A model generated the notes under the pieces. It was not told where the DNA came from and did not search any database. It worked only from the letters and a program-made list of their open reading frames with translations. From Hyphomicrobiales bacterium (GTDB taxonomy: Bacteria > Pseudomonadota > Alphaproteobacteria > Rhizobiales > Xanthobacteraceae), in the NCBI GenBank assembly GCA_016713235.1, contig JADJPN010000001.1, positions 310,001 through 374,000 of the forward strand: DNA of 64,000 nucleotides, in the 5' to 3' direction. The stretch's first letter is position 1, and every line of letters begins with the position of its first letter. Below, piece by piece: positions 55,184-64,000 of this stretch. Position numbers and translations under genes: made by a program.

Positions 55184-56345
55184 ATGGATCAGATCACGCA
55201 GACCCCCGCGCCCGATCAGGACAAAGATAACCTGGAAGCGAAGCAGGAACGCCTGTCTCCGATCAACAAGCGGCGCTGGGAAAATTTCAAGCGCCATCGC
55301 CGCGGATACTGGTCGCTCTGGATCTTTTCGATCCTGTTCGTGCTGACGCTGTTCGCGGAAGTCATTGCGAACAACAAACCGTTGCTCGTTTCTTTCAATG
55401 GCGAATGGCGCTTTCCGATCGTCCAGTTCTATCCGGAGACCGCATTTGGCGGTGACTTCGAGACCGAAGCGAACTACCGTGATCCGGAAGTGCAGAGGCT
55501 GATCAAAGAGAAGAACGGCTACATGGTGTGGCCGTTGATCCCGTTCCATCACTCGACGATCAATTACGACGTGCCGACACCCGCTCCCTCCAAGCCGACC
55601 TGGATGTATACGGAAGAAGAGTGCAAGGCCGCGGTCGCGAAGAAGGCGGGAGCAAAAAGCTGCCGCGATCTCGATCAAAACTGGCTCGGCACGGACACTG
55701 CTGCGCGCGATGTCACCGCGCGCATGATCTACGGCTTCCGCATATCCGTGATCTTCGGGCTCACGCTCACGATACTCTCCTCGATCATCGGCATCGCGGC
55801 CGGCGCGGTGCAGGGCTATTTCGGCGGCTGGATCGATCTCAGTTTCCAGCGCTTCATCGAAATCTGGACTTCGATCCCGACACTCTATGTGCTCCTGATC
55901 GTGGCCGCCGTGCTGCCGCAAGGCTTCTTCGTGCTCCTCGGGATCCTGCTTTTGTTCTCATGGACCTCGCTTGTCGGCGTGGTGCGCGCGGAATTCCTGC
56001 GCACGCGGAATTTCGAGTATGTGCAGGCCGCGCGCGCTCGGCGTTTCGAACTCGGTTCTGATGTATCGCCACATCCTGCCGAATGCGATGGTCGCGACGC
56101 TCACCTTTATGCCCTTTATTCTGTCGGGCTCGGTGATGACGCTGACCGCGCTGGACTATCTCGGTTATGGCCTGCCGCCCGGCTCGCCTTCGCTCGGTGA
56201 ACTGCTCAATCAAGGCCGCAACAATTTACAGGCACCGTGGCTCGGCATCACCGGCTTCTTCACGGTCGCGATTCTTCTCACCCTTCTCATCTTCATCGGC
56301 GAAGCGATCCGCGACGCCTTCGATCCGCGAAAGACCTTCTCATGA
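55184..56345 (+). CDS. yejE: Peptide ABC transporter permease YejE (frameshifted)
   Basis: About 386 residues. The cytosolic N-terminus (LSPINKRRWENFKRHRRGYW) and YejE-type long periplasmic loop (NYDVPTPAPSKPTWMYTEEE) precede HWLG-like QNWLGTDTAARDVTARMIYG. The EAA loop is broken: after FEYVQAARA the frame must shift near 56035 to read LGVSNSVLMYRHILPNAMVA and DYLGYGLPPGSPSLGELL. One restored base rebuilds it. The gap to yejB is 3 bases, and the stop overlaps yejF (ATGA). Confidence 0.93.
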
Positions 56346-57952
56346 GCGGCGAAGCGCTTCTCCAGATCAAAGACTTCTCGGTCGCGTTCCGGCAGGCCAA
56401 TCGCGAGACGCTCGCGGTCGATCGCATTTCCTTCGACCTGAAAAAGGGCGAAACCGTCGCGGTGGTCGGCGAATCCGGATCCGGCAAGTCGGTCACGGGC
56501 CTTTCCGTCCTGCGGCTGCTTCCTTCCTCCGCGCATCATCCGAGCGGCGAAGTCCTGTTTCAGGGGCGCGATCTCCTGAAGCTTTCGGAGCAGGAAATCC
56601 GCGAGGTACGCGGCAACGACATCACCATGGTGTTTCAGGAGCCGATGACATCGCTCAATCCGGTCCACACCATCGGCCAGCAGATCGTCGAGATGCTCGA
56701 AGTCCACCGCGGCATGCGCGGCGAGGAGGCGAAGAAGCGCGTGATCGAGTTGCTTACGGAAGTCGGCATTCCGACGCCGGAAGAACGGCTCGGCTCGTAC
56801 CCGCACCAGCTTTCCGGCGGACAGCGCCAGCGCGTGATGATTGCTTTGGCGCTTGCGAACGAACCCGATCTTTTCATTGCGGATGAGCCGACGACCGCGC
56901 TCGACGTCACCGTGCAGGCGCAAATCCTGAAGCTGCTCAAGGAACTGCAAGGCCGTCTCGGCATGGCGATGCTTTTCATCACGCATGACCTGAACATCGT
57001 GCGCAAAATCGCGGATCGCGTCTGCGTCATGAAGCAGGGCAAGATCGTCGAGCAGGGTCCGGTCGACGAAATTTTCAGGAACCCGCAGCACCCTTATACG
57101 AAGGCGCTTCTGGCCGCCGAGCCGCGGATTCAACCCGCGCCGCCGCAGCCCGACGCTCCGGTCATGATTTCGACGGACGATCTCAAAGTCTGGTACCCGA
57201 TCAAGCGCGGCTTGTTCAAAAAGACGGTCGGCCACATCAAGGCAGTCGATGGCGTGACGCTGAACGTCCGGCGCGGCGAGACGCTCGGCGTGGTCGGCGA
57301 ATCCGGCTCCGGCAAGACGACGCTTGGCCTTGCACTATTACGCCTGATCTCAAGCGACGGGCCGATCGTTTTCCTGGGCAAGCCAATCCAAGGCCTGAAG
57401 TTCAAGGCGATGCGCCCGTTCCGGCGCGACATGCAGATCGTGTTTCAGGATCCTTATGGCTCGCTCTCGCCGCGCATGTCGATCACCGACATCGTGTCCG
57501 AAGGCTTGCGGGTGCATCAGCCGAAGATGAGCGCCGAGGAGCGCGACCAGCGCGCAGCGGCGGCGCTGAAAGATGTCGGCCTCGACCCGGCGACCAGGCA
57601 TCGCTATCCGCATGAGTTTTCTGGCGGCCAGCGCCAGCGTATCGCGGTCGCACGCGCCATGGTGCTGGAGCCTTCGTTCGTGGTACTGGACGAACCCACA
57701 AGCGCACTTGACATGCTGGTGCAGTCGCAGATCGTCGATCTGTTGCGCGATCTGCAGAAGAAGCGCGAGCTGACCTACCTCTTCATCAGCCACGACCTGC
57801 GCGTGGTCGCGGCCCTCGCGAGCCATGTGATGGTGATGAAGAACGGCAAGATCGTCGAACAGGGGCCGGCGGAGAAGCTCTTCAAGAACCCCGAGAGCGA
57901 TTACACGCGCGCGCTGTTTGCCGCGGCGTTCTCGCTGGAAACAGCGCAGTAG
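56342..57952 (+). CDS. yejF: Peptide ABC transporter ATP-binding protein YejF (two ATPase domains)
   Basis: The 536-residue protein is a fusion of two ATP-binding domains, as usual for YejF. Domain 1 has GESGSGKSVTGLS, LSGGQRQRVMIALAL and LFIADEPTTALDVTVQ. Domain 2 has GESGSGKTTLGLAL, FSGGQRQRIAVARAM and FVVLDEPTSALDMLVQ. Each carries the oligopeptide-transporter C-terminal extension (NPQHPYTKALLAAEP, NPESDYTRALFAAA). It powers YejB/YejE. Its stop directly abuts the stop of the NlpC/P60 gene on the other strand. Confidence 0.96.
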   Translation: MSGEALLQIKDFSVAFRQANRETLAVDRISFDLKKGETVAVVGESGSGKSVTGLSVLRLLPSSAHHPSGEVLFQGRDLLKLSEQEIREVRGNDITMVFQEPMTSLNPVHTIGQQIVEMLEVHRGMRGEEAKKRVIELLTEVGIPTPEERLGSYPHQLSGGQRQRVMIALALANEPDLFIADEPTTALDVTVQAQILKLLKELQGRLGMAMLFITHDLNIVRKIADRVCVMKQGKIVEQGPVDEIFRNPQHPYTKALLAAEPRIQPAPPQPDAPVMISTDDLKVWYPIKRGLFKKTVGHIKAVDGVTLNVRRGETLGVVGESGSGKTTLGLALLRLISSDGPIVFLGKPIQGLKFKAMRPFRRDMQIVFQDPYGSLSPRMSITDIVSEGLRVHQPKMSAEERDQRAAAALKDVGLDPATRHRYPHEFSGGQRQRIAVARAMVLEPSFVVLDEPTSALDMLVQSQIVDLLRDLQKKRELTYLFISHDLRVVAALASHVMVMKNGKIVEQGPAEKLFKNPESDYTRALFAAAFSLETAQ

Positions 57953-58801
57953 CTACAGTCTACGGACTTCCAGAACTGGCGCGCCGGTAGCGCCGATGCG
58001 CGTGATCGCTTCGGCAAGCGTCTCTTCCGCGACCGCCATGTGAAACGCATTGGCGTGTAGAAGCCTGCCCTCGCCCGCATAAAACCCGACATGGCCCTTC
58101 CAGAAAACAAGATCGCCGCGCGTGAGCACTTTCTCGTCCCCTGCGAAAGAAATCGCTTTGCCGATCTTCTGCTGCATGTCGCTATCGCGTGGGCACTCGA
58201 AGCCTGCGCTTTGTAGCGCAAGCTGCACGAGGCCGGAGCAATCCAGTCCCGCTGAAGTCTTGCCGCCCCAGAGATAGGGCGTGCCGAGAAAGCGCTTCGC
58301 CACTTCGACCGGATCGCTCTCGCGATAGCCCGCCTCGACGATATGCTGCTTCGGAATGAAGCCGCCGTGCTCTGCGACTGCAAATCCGGCATCTTCGCGC
58401 GCAACCACGAACTCGCTTGCGAATGAAATCGAAGCGATCGGCGGCGACTTGATGTCGGGTTTCGGAAAGACGAAAGTCCGCATTGCGCGGACGCGATGCG
58501 TCGGCTTCGCAGATTCTTTTGCGAGTGCGTTCGACGGCAGCCAGCCGACATAGCCGTCACGCACGAGCTGCCCCCAGGACCAGCCTTCTTCATTCGCCTC
58601 GTAGACAACGACGCGCTCGCCATGGAGCGCTTCGGTATCGAGCGAGGCTTCCGGTGTCGGCTTACTGCGTAACGGCGCCGACACATCGATCACCTGCATT
58701 ACCTCGCCCTCGGCGAAGCGGGCCGCCTCCACTTTGCCGCGTAGATGCGCGGCCGCGAGATCGGGCCGCGCCGGTGTCAGGCGTTTGTCGAAGCCGCTCA
58801 C
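57953..58801 (-). CDS. NlpC/P60 cysteine peptidase with SH3-like domains, no signal peptide
   Basis: The 282-residue protein has bacterial SH3-like segments (about residues 35-90 APLRSKPTPEASLDT, and about 105-155 ending GGFIPKQHI). The NlpC/P60 domain has catalytic Cys in GKTSAGLDCSGLVQLALQ, His in VFWKGHVGFYAGEGRLLH and a third polar residue, His or Asn, in LLHANAFH. No signal peptide or membrane helix is visible, so it is probably cytosolic. This matches YkfC-type gamma-D-glutamyl-diamino acid endopeptidases that process imported murein peptides. It is convergent with yejF. Function is inferred. Confidence 0.85.
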   Translation of the reverse strand: MSGFDKRLTPARPDLAAAHLRGKVEAARFAEGEVMQVIDVSAPLRSKPTPEASLDTEALHGERVVVYEANEEGWSWGQLVRDGYVGWLPSNALAKESAKPTHRVRAMRTFVFPKPDIKSPPIASISFASEFVVAREDAGFAVAEHGGFIPKQHIVEAGYRESDPVEVAKRFLGTPYLWGGKTSAGLDCSGLVQLALQSAGFECPRDSDMQQKIGKAISFAGDEKVLTRGDLVFWKGHVGFYAGEGRLLHANAFHMAVAEETLAEAITRIGATGAPVLEVRRL

Positions 58802-59148
58802 AACGGTAACTCTTTCGCTTTTGCAACGACGAGATCGCCAAGCCGCTCGACATAGAGCGCGCCTTTTACGGTGCGTTGCACGACAACATTCCTGCGATCC
58901 GCCGGATCGCGGCGGCGCTGCAATAACTCCATGCGCCCCATCGTGTCGAGCGCGCGCGTGATTACCGGCTTCGTCACGTTCAGTTTTGCCGCGAGCCCCC
59001 GCACCGTATGCGGCGGCGGCTCAAGATAGACCGTCAGCAGAATCGTGATCTGGCGCGCGGAAAGATCGCGATCGTCATCGCGCACCATTTCATGATTGAG
59101 GTCGTGCAGGAGTTTTAATGCCTGCGATGGGCGGAGATCGACGGCCAC
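58798..59148 (-). CDS. MarR-family transcriptional regulator, short
   Basis: The 116-residue winged-helix protein has DLSARQITILLTVYLEP, helix-turn-helix VRGLAAKLNVTKPVITRALD and wing LLQRRRDPADRRNVVVQRT. Its stop overlaps the NlpC/P60 start (ATGA), so both are one operon and the regulator probably controls it. No operator palindrome is evident in the 173 bases to tadD. Confidence 0.88.
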   Translation of the reverse strand: MAVDLRPSQALKLLHDLNHEMVRDDDRDLSARQITILLTVYLEPPPHTVRGLAAKLNVTKPVITRALDTMGRMELLQRRRDPADRRNVVVQRTVKGALYVERLGDLVVAKAKELPL

Positions 59149-59242
59149 GGCTCGCTCAAGGATCGTTTCGGATCCGTATCATTTCAGGGACCGCCTGCCG
59201 GTGCAACCCCGCACCAAGGCTAAAAGCGTTGGAAATGCCGGC

Positions 59243-59257
59243 TTAACTGGCCGTTAG
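59243..59257 (+). promoter_or_regulatory. CtrA-like box upstream of tadD
   Basis: TTAA-CTGGCCG-TTAG: the CtrA consensus TTAA-N7-TTAA with one mismatch, 65 bases before the tadD ATG. A second GTTAAC lies at 59259-59264. CtrA control of pilus genes is known in Caulobacter; its use here is inferred. Confidence 0.5.
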
Positions 59258-59321
59258 GGTTAACGCTCTATTTCTACTCTCAGCATTCCGGCCTCAGCGC
59301 TGGGCTGCGCGGAGTATTTGT

Positions 59322-60128
59322 ATGCAGTTGTATCCCGCCTCCCCCAAGCAACGTCTACGCGGCAGCGTATCGAAGCTCGCGCTCGTTGTGGCGCTCGCAA
59401 CCTTGCTCGGCGCCTGCGCGAACAAGCCAAACAGCGGCGACATCACCGGCTCGATCCGCAACCCCTTCGCGACCGCCGAGGCCAACTCACGCAGCGAAGC
59501 CGAGCGGCTGGGCGAAGAATACAAGAGCAAACCCGCCGACCCGCAGGTCGCGATCGCCTACGCCCAGGCACTGCGCCGCAGCGAGCAGAATGCGCAAGCC
59601 GTAGCCGTGCTCGAGCAGGCCATGATCAAGAATCCGAACCACAAGGCGCTTGCCGGCGAATATGGCCGCGCGCTTGCCGAGGCAGGCCGTCTGCAACAGG
59701 CGCTCGACGTCCTGTCCCGCGCTCACACGCCGGATCAGCCGGACTGGCGCGTATTAAACGCGCAAGGGGCGATCAACGACCAGCTCGGCAACTACAAGGC
59801 CGCGCGGCGGTTCTACCAGACCGCGCTCAAGATCGTGCCCGACGAGCCCTCGGTGCTTTCGAACCTCGGCCTTTCCTACATTCTCTCCAAGGAACTGAAG
59901 CTTGCGGAGACGACACTTCGTAAGGCCGCCGCCAGTCCGCGCGCAGAAAAGCGCGTGCGGCAGAATCTAGCACTCGCGCTGGCGCTACAAGGCAAGTTCG
60001 GGGAAGCAGAGAAGATTGCCGCCGGCGACCTGCCGCCGGAAGAAGCCAGCGCAAACATCGCTGCACTGCGCGACCTGATCAAAGAACAGCAGGCTCGCCC
60101 GCTCAATACCAAGCGCAATCAGTCCTGA
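59322..60128 (+). CDS. tadD: TPR lipoprotein TadD
   Basis: The 268-residue lipoprotein has a signal peptide and lipobox LLGACANKP (Cys about residue 32) and several tetratricopeptide repeats between residues 75 and 235 (PQVAIAYAQALRRSEQNAQA, NAQGAINDQLGNYKAARRFY, SNLGLSYILSKELKLAETTL). TadD proteins help assemble the Tad secretin/pilus. It is convergent with tadC. Confidence 0.9.
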   Translation: MQLYPASPKQRLRGSVSKLALVVALATLLGACANKPNSGDITGSIRNPFATAEANSRSEAERLGEEYKSKPADPQVAIAYAQALRRSEQNAQAVAVLEQAMIKNPNHKALAGEYGRALAEAGRLQQALDVLSRAHTPDQPDWRVLNAQGAINDQLGNYKAARRFYQTALKIVPDEPSVLSNLGLSYILSKELKLAETTLRKAAASPRAEKRVRQNLALALALQGKFGEAEKIAAGDLPPEEASANIAALRDLIKEQQARPLNTKRNQS

Positions 60129-60175
60129 TCATAAGCCCTGCACAAGCTTCGCTTGGGCACCGATCCCGACCGGAA

Positions 60176-61159
60176 TTATTTGTCGAGGCCGACTTCCGAT
60201 ATGCGGATGAATGCCGGCCCCATGATCACGATGAACAGCACCGGCAGAAAGAACAGAATCATCGGCACGGTCAGCTTCGGCGGCAATGCTGCGGCTTTCT
60301 TCTCGGCCTCCGACATGCGCTGATCGCGAATTTCCTGCGCGAGCACCCGCAGCGCCTGCGCGAGCGGCGTGCCGTAGCGCTCGGCCTGAATCAGTGCGGT
60401 ACAGACTGCCTTCACGCCGTCGATCCCGGTTCGGGTTGAAAGATTCTCGAACGCCATGCGGCGGTCCTGCAAATAGGACAGTTCAGCGGTCGTCAGTGCC
60501 AGTTCTTCCGCGAGCGGCACCGACTGCGAGCCGACTTCCTGACTCACGCGCTTGAACGCGGCATCGATCGACATGCCGGATTCCACGCAGATGAGCAGCA
60601 GATCGAGCGCGTCGGGAAAAGCGCGGCGGATCGACAGCTGGCGGCGTGTAATCACGTTCTTCAGGAAGAGTTGCGGCAGCTTGATGCCGAGATAAGCAGC
60701 ACCGATGCACATGCCGACCTTCATCATGGTCGGCTGATCGATCGGCACCAGCACGAAAACGTAGAACGCAGCGGCAATAAACATGCCGATCGGCGCTACC
60801 ATGCGGAAGAACAGAAACGTAACCTGCGGACCCTGGCCGCGATACCCGGCCCGCACCAGCGTCGCTTTTATCTCGTCTTCGCCGAGCCATTTTTTCAGAT
60901 CGAGACTCTCGACGATATTCTGCATGAACGCCTTCGGCGTCGGACGCAGATTGATCTTCTCGCCGCGCGCAAGCTTCTCGCGCTCGCGCGCGCGAATCTG
61001 CCCACGCTCGACGGCGAGGGTCTTCATGCGGCGGTCGAGGCCGTCACCCGAAATAAATGGCATCGCGATCGTATAGATCGTCGCAATCACGGCAATCGCC
61101 GTGAACAGCGTCGTCATGAAGCGCGCGTCGGCCAGTCTTTCGTAAATGAGTTCGACCAT
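60176..61159 (-). CDS. tadC: Tad pilus assembly platform protein TadC
   Basis: The 327-residue type II/IV secretion F-domain protein has an N-terminal helix (FTAIAVIATIYTIAMPFI), two central helices and a C-terminal helix (ILFFLPVLFIVIMGPAFIRI). The F-domain reads RRAFPDALDLLLICVESGMS, IDAAFKRVSQEVG and GVKAVCTALIQAERYGTPLA. It forms the inner-membrane platform with TadB. The start ATG 61159 is 13 bases after tadB. Confidence 0.95.
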   Translation of the reverse strand: MVELIYERLADARFMTTLFTAIAVIATIYTIAMPFISGDGLDRRMKTLAVERGQIRAREREKLARGEKINLRPTPKAFMQNIVESLDLKKWLGEDEIKATLVRAGYRGQGPQVTFLFFRMVAPIGMFIAAAFYVFVLVPIDQPTMMKVGMCIGAAYLGIKLPQLFLKNVITRRQLSIRRAFPDALDLLLICVESGMSIDAAFKRVSQEVGSQSVPLAEELALTTAELSYLQDRRMAFENLSTRTGIDGVKAVCTALIQAERYGTPLAQALRVLAQEIRDQRMSEAEKKAAALPPKLTVPMILFFLPVLFIVIMGPAFIRISEVGLDK

Positions 61160-61172
61160 CGGATCGGTGTCT

Positions 61173-62153
61173 CTAGAAATCGAAGTTGATCATTTTCCTC
61201 ATGACCAGAACGCCCATGAGCATCCAGACCGCCGAACCCGCCATCAGCACGCGGCCGGTCGGTGTCGTCCATAACAGTTCGATGTAACCGGGGCTCGTCA
61301 GGTAGACGAGCGTCATGACGGCAAACGGCAGCGACGCGATGATCGCAGCCGACGCCTTCGCTTCCATCGACATCGCCTTGATCTTCGCCGACATTTTCTT
61401 GCGCTCACGCAGCACGCGTGAAAGGTTGCCGAGCGCTTCGGAGAGATTGCCGCCGGCCTGCTGCTGAATCGCGAGCACGATACCGAAAAAGTTCGCTTCA
61501 GGCAGTGGAACGCGCTCGTACAATTTCTGCGCCGAATCCGAGAGCGACATGCCGACCGCCTGTCCTTCGGCGATCAGGCGAAACTCGCCCTTCACTGGCT
61601 CGGACGTTTCATTGGCAATGATGCGGATGCAATCGCCGATCGGAAGGCCCGCCTTCACGCCGCGCACGATCACGTCGATCGCATTCGGCAGTTCCATAAT
61701 GAACTTGTTCTCGCGCTTCTTTCTCATGTAGCCGATGGCCCAGCGCGGAATGCCGAAACCTCCCGCAATCCCTGCTGGAATCGCGAGAAATAGTCCCATG
61801 CCGGAGAGGTACATCAGCACGAAAGAGATCAAGCCTGCGACACCGCTGAACAGAAAAAACTGACGTTTCGAAATCGAAAGGCCAGCCTGCTGCAAACGAA
61901 CCTCGATCGGCGGGTTCTTCGCGTTCTTTTGCTTTGCCTCTAGCTGCTTCAGCGTGTCTTCTACTTGCTGCCTGCGCGAGGCCGCGACGTCGGCGGTCTT
62001 GCGGCCGCCGCGCTTGGCCTGGATTTCATCGACCGAGATTTCCTTCAGCCGCTGCTCGGCACGCTTCTCGCCCGAAATCATCGGGTAGATGAAAACGTAA
62101 AGCACGCCGCCGACGGCGACCGTGATCAGGAATGCGAAAGCGATCGAGCTCAT
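61173..62153 (-). CDS. tadB: Tad pilus assembly platform protein TadB
   Basis: The 326-residue protein is paralogous to TadC in the F-domain: FIMELPNAIDVIVRGVKAGL, PIGDCIRIIANETSEPVKGE, FGIVLAIQQQAGGNLSEALG, LSRVLRERKKMSAKIKAMSM. Hydrophobic helices lie at residues 1-25 and about 95-135, with two near the C-terminus. The start overlaps the tadA stop (ATGA). Confidence 0.95.
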   Translation of the reverse strand: MSSIAFAFLITVAVGGVLYVFIYPMISGEKRAEQRLKEISVDEIQAKRGGRKTADVAASRRQQVEDTLKQLEAKQKNAKNPPIEVRLQQAGLSISKRQFFLFSGVAGLISFVLMYLSGMGLFLAIPAGIAGGFGIPRWAIGYMRKKRENKFIMELPNAIDVIVRGVKAGLPIGDCIRIIANETSEPVKGEFRLIAEGQAVGMSLSDSAQKLYERVPLPEANFFGIVLAIQQQAGGNLSEALGNLSRVLRERKKMSAKIKAMSMEAKASAAIIASLPFAVMTLVYLTSPGYIELLWTTPTGRVLMAGSAVWMLMGVLVMRKMINFDF

Positions 62154-63646
62154 GAGCGGCCCAGCACGTCGTCGACTTCAGCGCCATCAAGCGCCGCAGC
62201 GAGCTTGTTCTGTTCGTTGTAATATTTTGCGCGATCCCAGAAGCGCGGCTGGCCGATGCCGGTCGAGCGGTGGCGACCGAGCATGTTGCCGTTCTGATCT
62301 TCGCCGAGATAATCGTAAACGAAGAGGTCCTGCGTGGTGACGACTTCGCCTTCCATGCCGACCACTTCAGTCACATGCGTAATGCGGCGCGAACCGTCGC
62401 GCATGCGCGACGCCTGAATGATGACGTCGATCGAAGACACCACCATTTCGCGGATGGTTCGCGACGGCAGCGAGAATCCGCCCATCGTGATCATGGATTC
62501 GAGACGGGAAAGCGCTTCGCGCGGGAGTTGGCATGCAGCGTTCCCATCGAGCCGTCGTGACCGGTGTTCATGGCCTGCAGCAGATCGAAGGCTTCGGCGC
62601 CGCGGACTTCGCCGACGATGATACGCTCGGGGCGCATACGCAGGCAGTTGCGCACCAGCTCACGCATCGTGACCTGGCCTTCGCCCTCGATGTTGGGCGG
62701 CCGGGTTTCCAGACGGACGACGTGCGGCTGCTGCAGCTGGAGTTCGGCGGCGTCTTCGCAGGTGATGATGCGCTCGTCGTTGTCGATATGCGCGGTCAGG
62801 CAGTTCAGCAGCGTCGTCTTGCCGGAACCGGTGCCGCCGGAGATCAGCGTATTGACGCGGCAGCGGCCGATGATCTGCAGAAGCTCCGCGCCCGAAGGTG
62901 AAATCGATCCGAACTTCACCAGATCGGAAAGCTTCAGCTTGTCCTTCTTGAACTTACGAATCGTGAGCGCGGGGCCGTCGATCGAGAGCGGCGGCACGAT
63001 CACGTTGACGCGCGAGCCGTCGGGCAGGCGGGCGTCGCAGATCGGCGAAGATTCGTCGACGCGGCGGCCAATCTGGCTCACAATCCGCTGGCAGATATTG
63101 TGAAGCTGCTGGTTGTCGCGAAAGCGAATGCCGGTCTGCTGAATTTTTCCTTTGACTTCGATGTAAACGGTATTCGCGCCGTTCACCATGATGTCGGCGA
63201 TGTCGTCTCGTGCGAGCAAAGGCTCGAGCGGTCCGTAGCCGAGGACGTCGTTGCAGATGTCGTCGAGCAGTTCTTCCTGCTCGGCGATCGACATCACGAC
63301 GTTCTTGATCGCGATGATTTCGTTGACGATGTCGCGGATTTCCTCGCGCGCCGCGATCGGCTCGAGCTTGGCAAGCTGGGCAAGGTCGATCGCCTCGATC
63401 AGGGCGCCAAAGATCTGACGCCTTGACCTCGTAGAAGGACTCGAGCGCTGGTTGCTCATCAGCGGCGGCGACTGCCAGCGGCGGAGGCGACGACATTGAC
63501 GACGAGATGCGGCACTCGGCGCGAAATCAGAGACGTGGCCGGAGGCGGCTAGCGCAGGGCCGGCGCAGGTGCAGCGGCGCGGGCTGGGCCGGTTCACGCG
63601 GCAGCTCCCTCACGCCGCTGCTTTCGTTTCCTCTTTTTCCGAACAT
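62150..63646 (-). CDS. tadA: Tad pilus ATPase TadA/CpaF (several frameshifts)
   Basis: Type II/IV secretion ATPase of about 495 residues that powers pilus assembly. The core is intact: FGALIEAIDLAQLAKLEPIA, YGPLEPLLARDDIADIMVNG, Walker A ISGGTGSGKTTLLNCL, the Asp-box TCEDAAELQLQQPHVV, the His-box GEGQVTMRELVRNCLRMRPE and Walker B IIVGEVRGAEA. Missing single bases disturb both ends. Near 62525 GTLHANS must shift to PREALSRLESMITMGG. The N-terminus changes frame about three times between 63600 and 63415 (start MFGKRGNESSGV at 63646, then SSPPPLAVAAADEQPALESF). Confidence 0.92.
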
Positions 63647-63667
63647 TCCGGACCCGATCCCTTCGAA

Positions 63668-64000
63668 CTACTTCCGCAAGCCCCGGATCTTCGAGAGCAA
63701 CGGCGAAAGCAGATCGTTCTTCTGTTTTTTCAATTCCGCGCGGCCGGTGATCGACTTCGCGATCTGAAGGAATGTGTCCGCGGTCTTATGCTTCGCGGAA
63801 ACCTCCGCGATCATTTGGCCGTTATTCGAAGCGGTGCCGAACAGCTGCGGATCGAACGGGATCGACGCGACCGGCTCGGCGCCGAGCGCCTTGGCGAATT
63901 CGGCGGTCTTCACTTCCGGCCGCTTCGGCATCCCGACCTGATTGAGGAGATACATCGGCGCGCGGTCGTTCGGGCGCGCAGCCTTTTGCAAAGTCGAAGA
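63668..64000 (-). CDS. cpaE: Pilus assembly ATPase CpaE/TadZ, C-terminal end
   Basis: About 110 residues at the C-terminus of a MinD/ParA-like Tad localisation protein; the start lies beyond the window. The segment includes APMYLLNQVGMPKRPEVKTA, EFAKALGAEPVASIPFDPQL and FGTASNNGQMIAEVSAKHKT, as in CpaE. It is followed by tadA after 21 bases, matching the usual cpaE-cpaF-tadB-tadC order. Confidence 0.88.
   Translation of the reverse strand, partial: SSTLQKAARPNDRAPMYLLNQVGMPKRPEVKTAEFAKALGAEPVASIPFDPQLFGTASNNGQMIAEVSAKHKTADTFLQIAKSITGRAELKKQKNDLLSPLLSKIRGLRK

Noticed and set aside
1..64000. Mobile elements, integrase, prophage or CRISPR array
   Set aside because: No transposase, integrase, terminal inverted repeats or regularly spaced repeats were seen; the tRNA-Arg has no integrated element beside it.

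Overview
The window looks like a chromosome segment of an alphaproteobacterium of the order Hyphomicrobiales (Rhizobiales), probably close to Nitrobacteraceae/Xanthobacteraceae. The evidence is GC-rich coding on both strands, the cell-cycle regulator GcrA, the alphaproteobacterial general stress response set PhyR-NepR-EcfG with an HWE histidine kinase, a membrane-anchored CycM-type cytochrome c, a Tad/Cpa pilus locus, and rhizobial gene orders (argD-argF-hslO, rpmH-rnpA-yidC-engB-argB, dapD-dapE). Most of it is core genome. I see no insertion sequence, prophage, integrase or CRISPR array.

Layout. 0-4 kb: end of metZ and apaG (+) facing hslO-argF-argD (-). 4-5 kb: gcrA behind an upstream region rich in GANTC sites. 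4.8-11.4 kb: a complete phosphate module, phoR and pstS-pstC-pstA-pstB-phoU-phoB, with a three-repeat Pho box before pstS. 11.5-15.5 kb: secreted or membrane proteins of unknown role, plus a thiamine-diphosphate enzyme that lacks an internal block. 15.2-19.6 kb: the general stress response locus, with three good EcfG promoters, a small secreted protein behind one of them, and a candidate small RNA behind a fourth EcfG-type promoter. 19.6-25.6 kb: Kef-type antiporter, tRNA-Arg, a type III polyketide synthase/methyltransferase pair, a histidine kinase and a TVP38-family protein. 25.7-36.9 kb: rpmH-rnpA-yidC-ABC-F-engB, then argB, dapD and dapE. 36.9-49.4 kb: cytochrome b561/MarR, the def-fmt-GNAT-truA operon, rmuC, an AmpG-like permease, recR-ybaB-dnaX, 4.5S RNA, HIT, nudC, pheA and kdsB. 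49.6-59.1 kb: cycM, a five-gene YejABEF-type peptide importer with two binding proteins, a cytosolic NlpC/P60 enzyme and a MarR regulator. 59.2-64 kb: Tad pilus genes tadD, tadC, tadB, tadA and the end of cpaE.

The most striking property of the sequence itself is the number of single-base frameshifts, about twenty, in otherwise intact and often essential genes (argB, engB, dnaX, kdsB, tadA, nudC, hslO and others). Nearly all are repaired by restoring one base, usually G or C in a GC-rich stretch. I read them as sequencing or assembly errors rather than gene decay, so the coordinates below span the repaired genes. Several apparent fusions (dnaX-ybaB, kdsB-pheA, the long hslO tail) disappear once the frames are repaired.

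Functional links: the Pho box and the hairpin between pstS and pstC fit high-level phosphate-starved expression of the binding protein. The stress locus appears self-contained, with its own promoters and perhaps its own sRNA. AmpG, YejABEF and the NlpC/P60 protein together suggest strong recovery of murein fragments. The Tad genes carry a CtrA-like box upstream of tadD.
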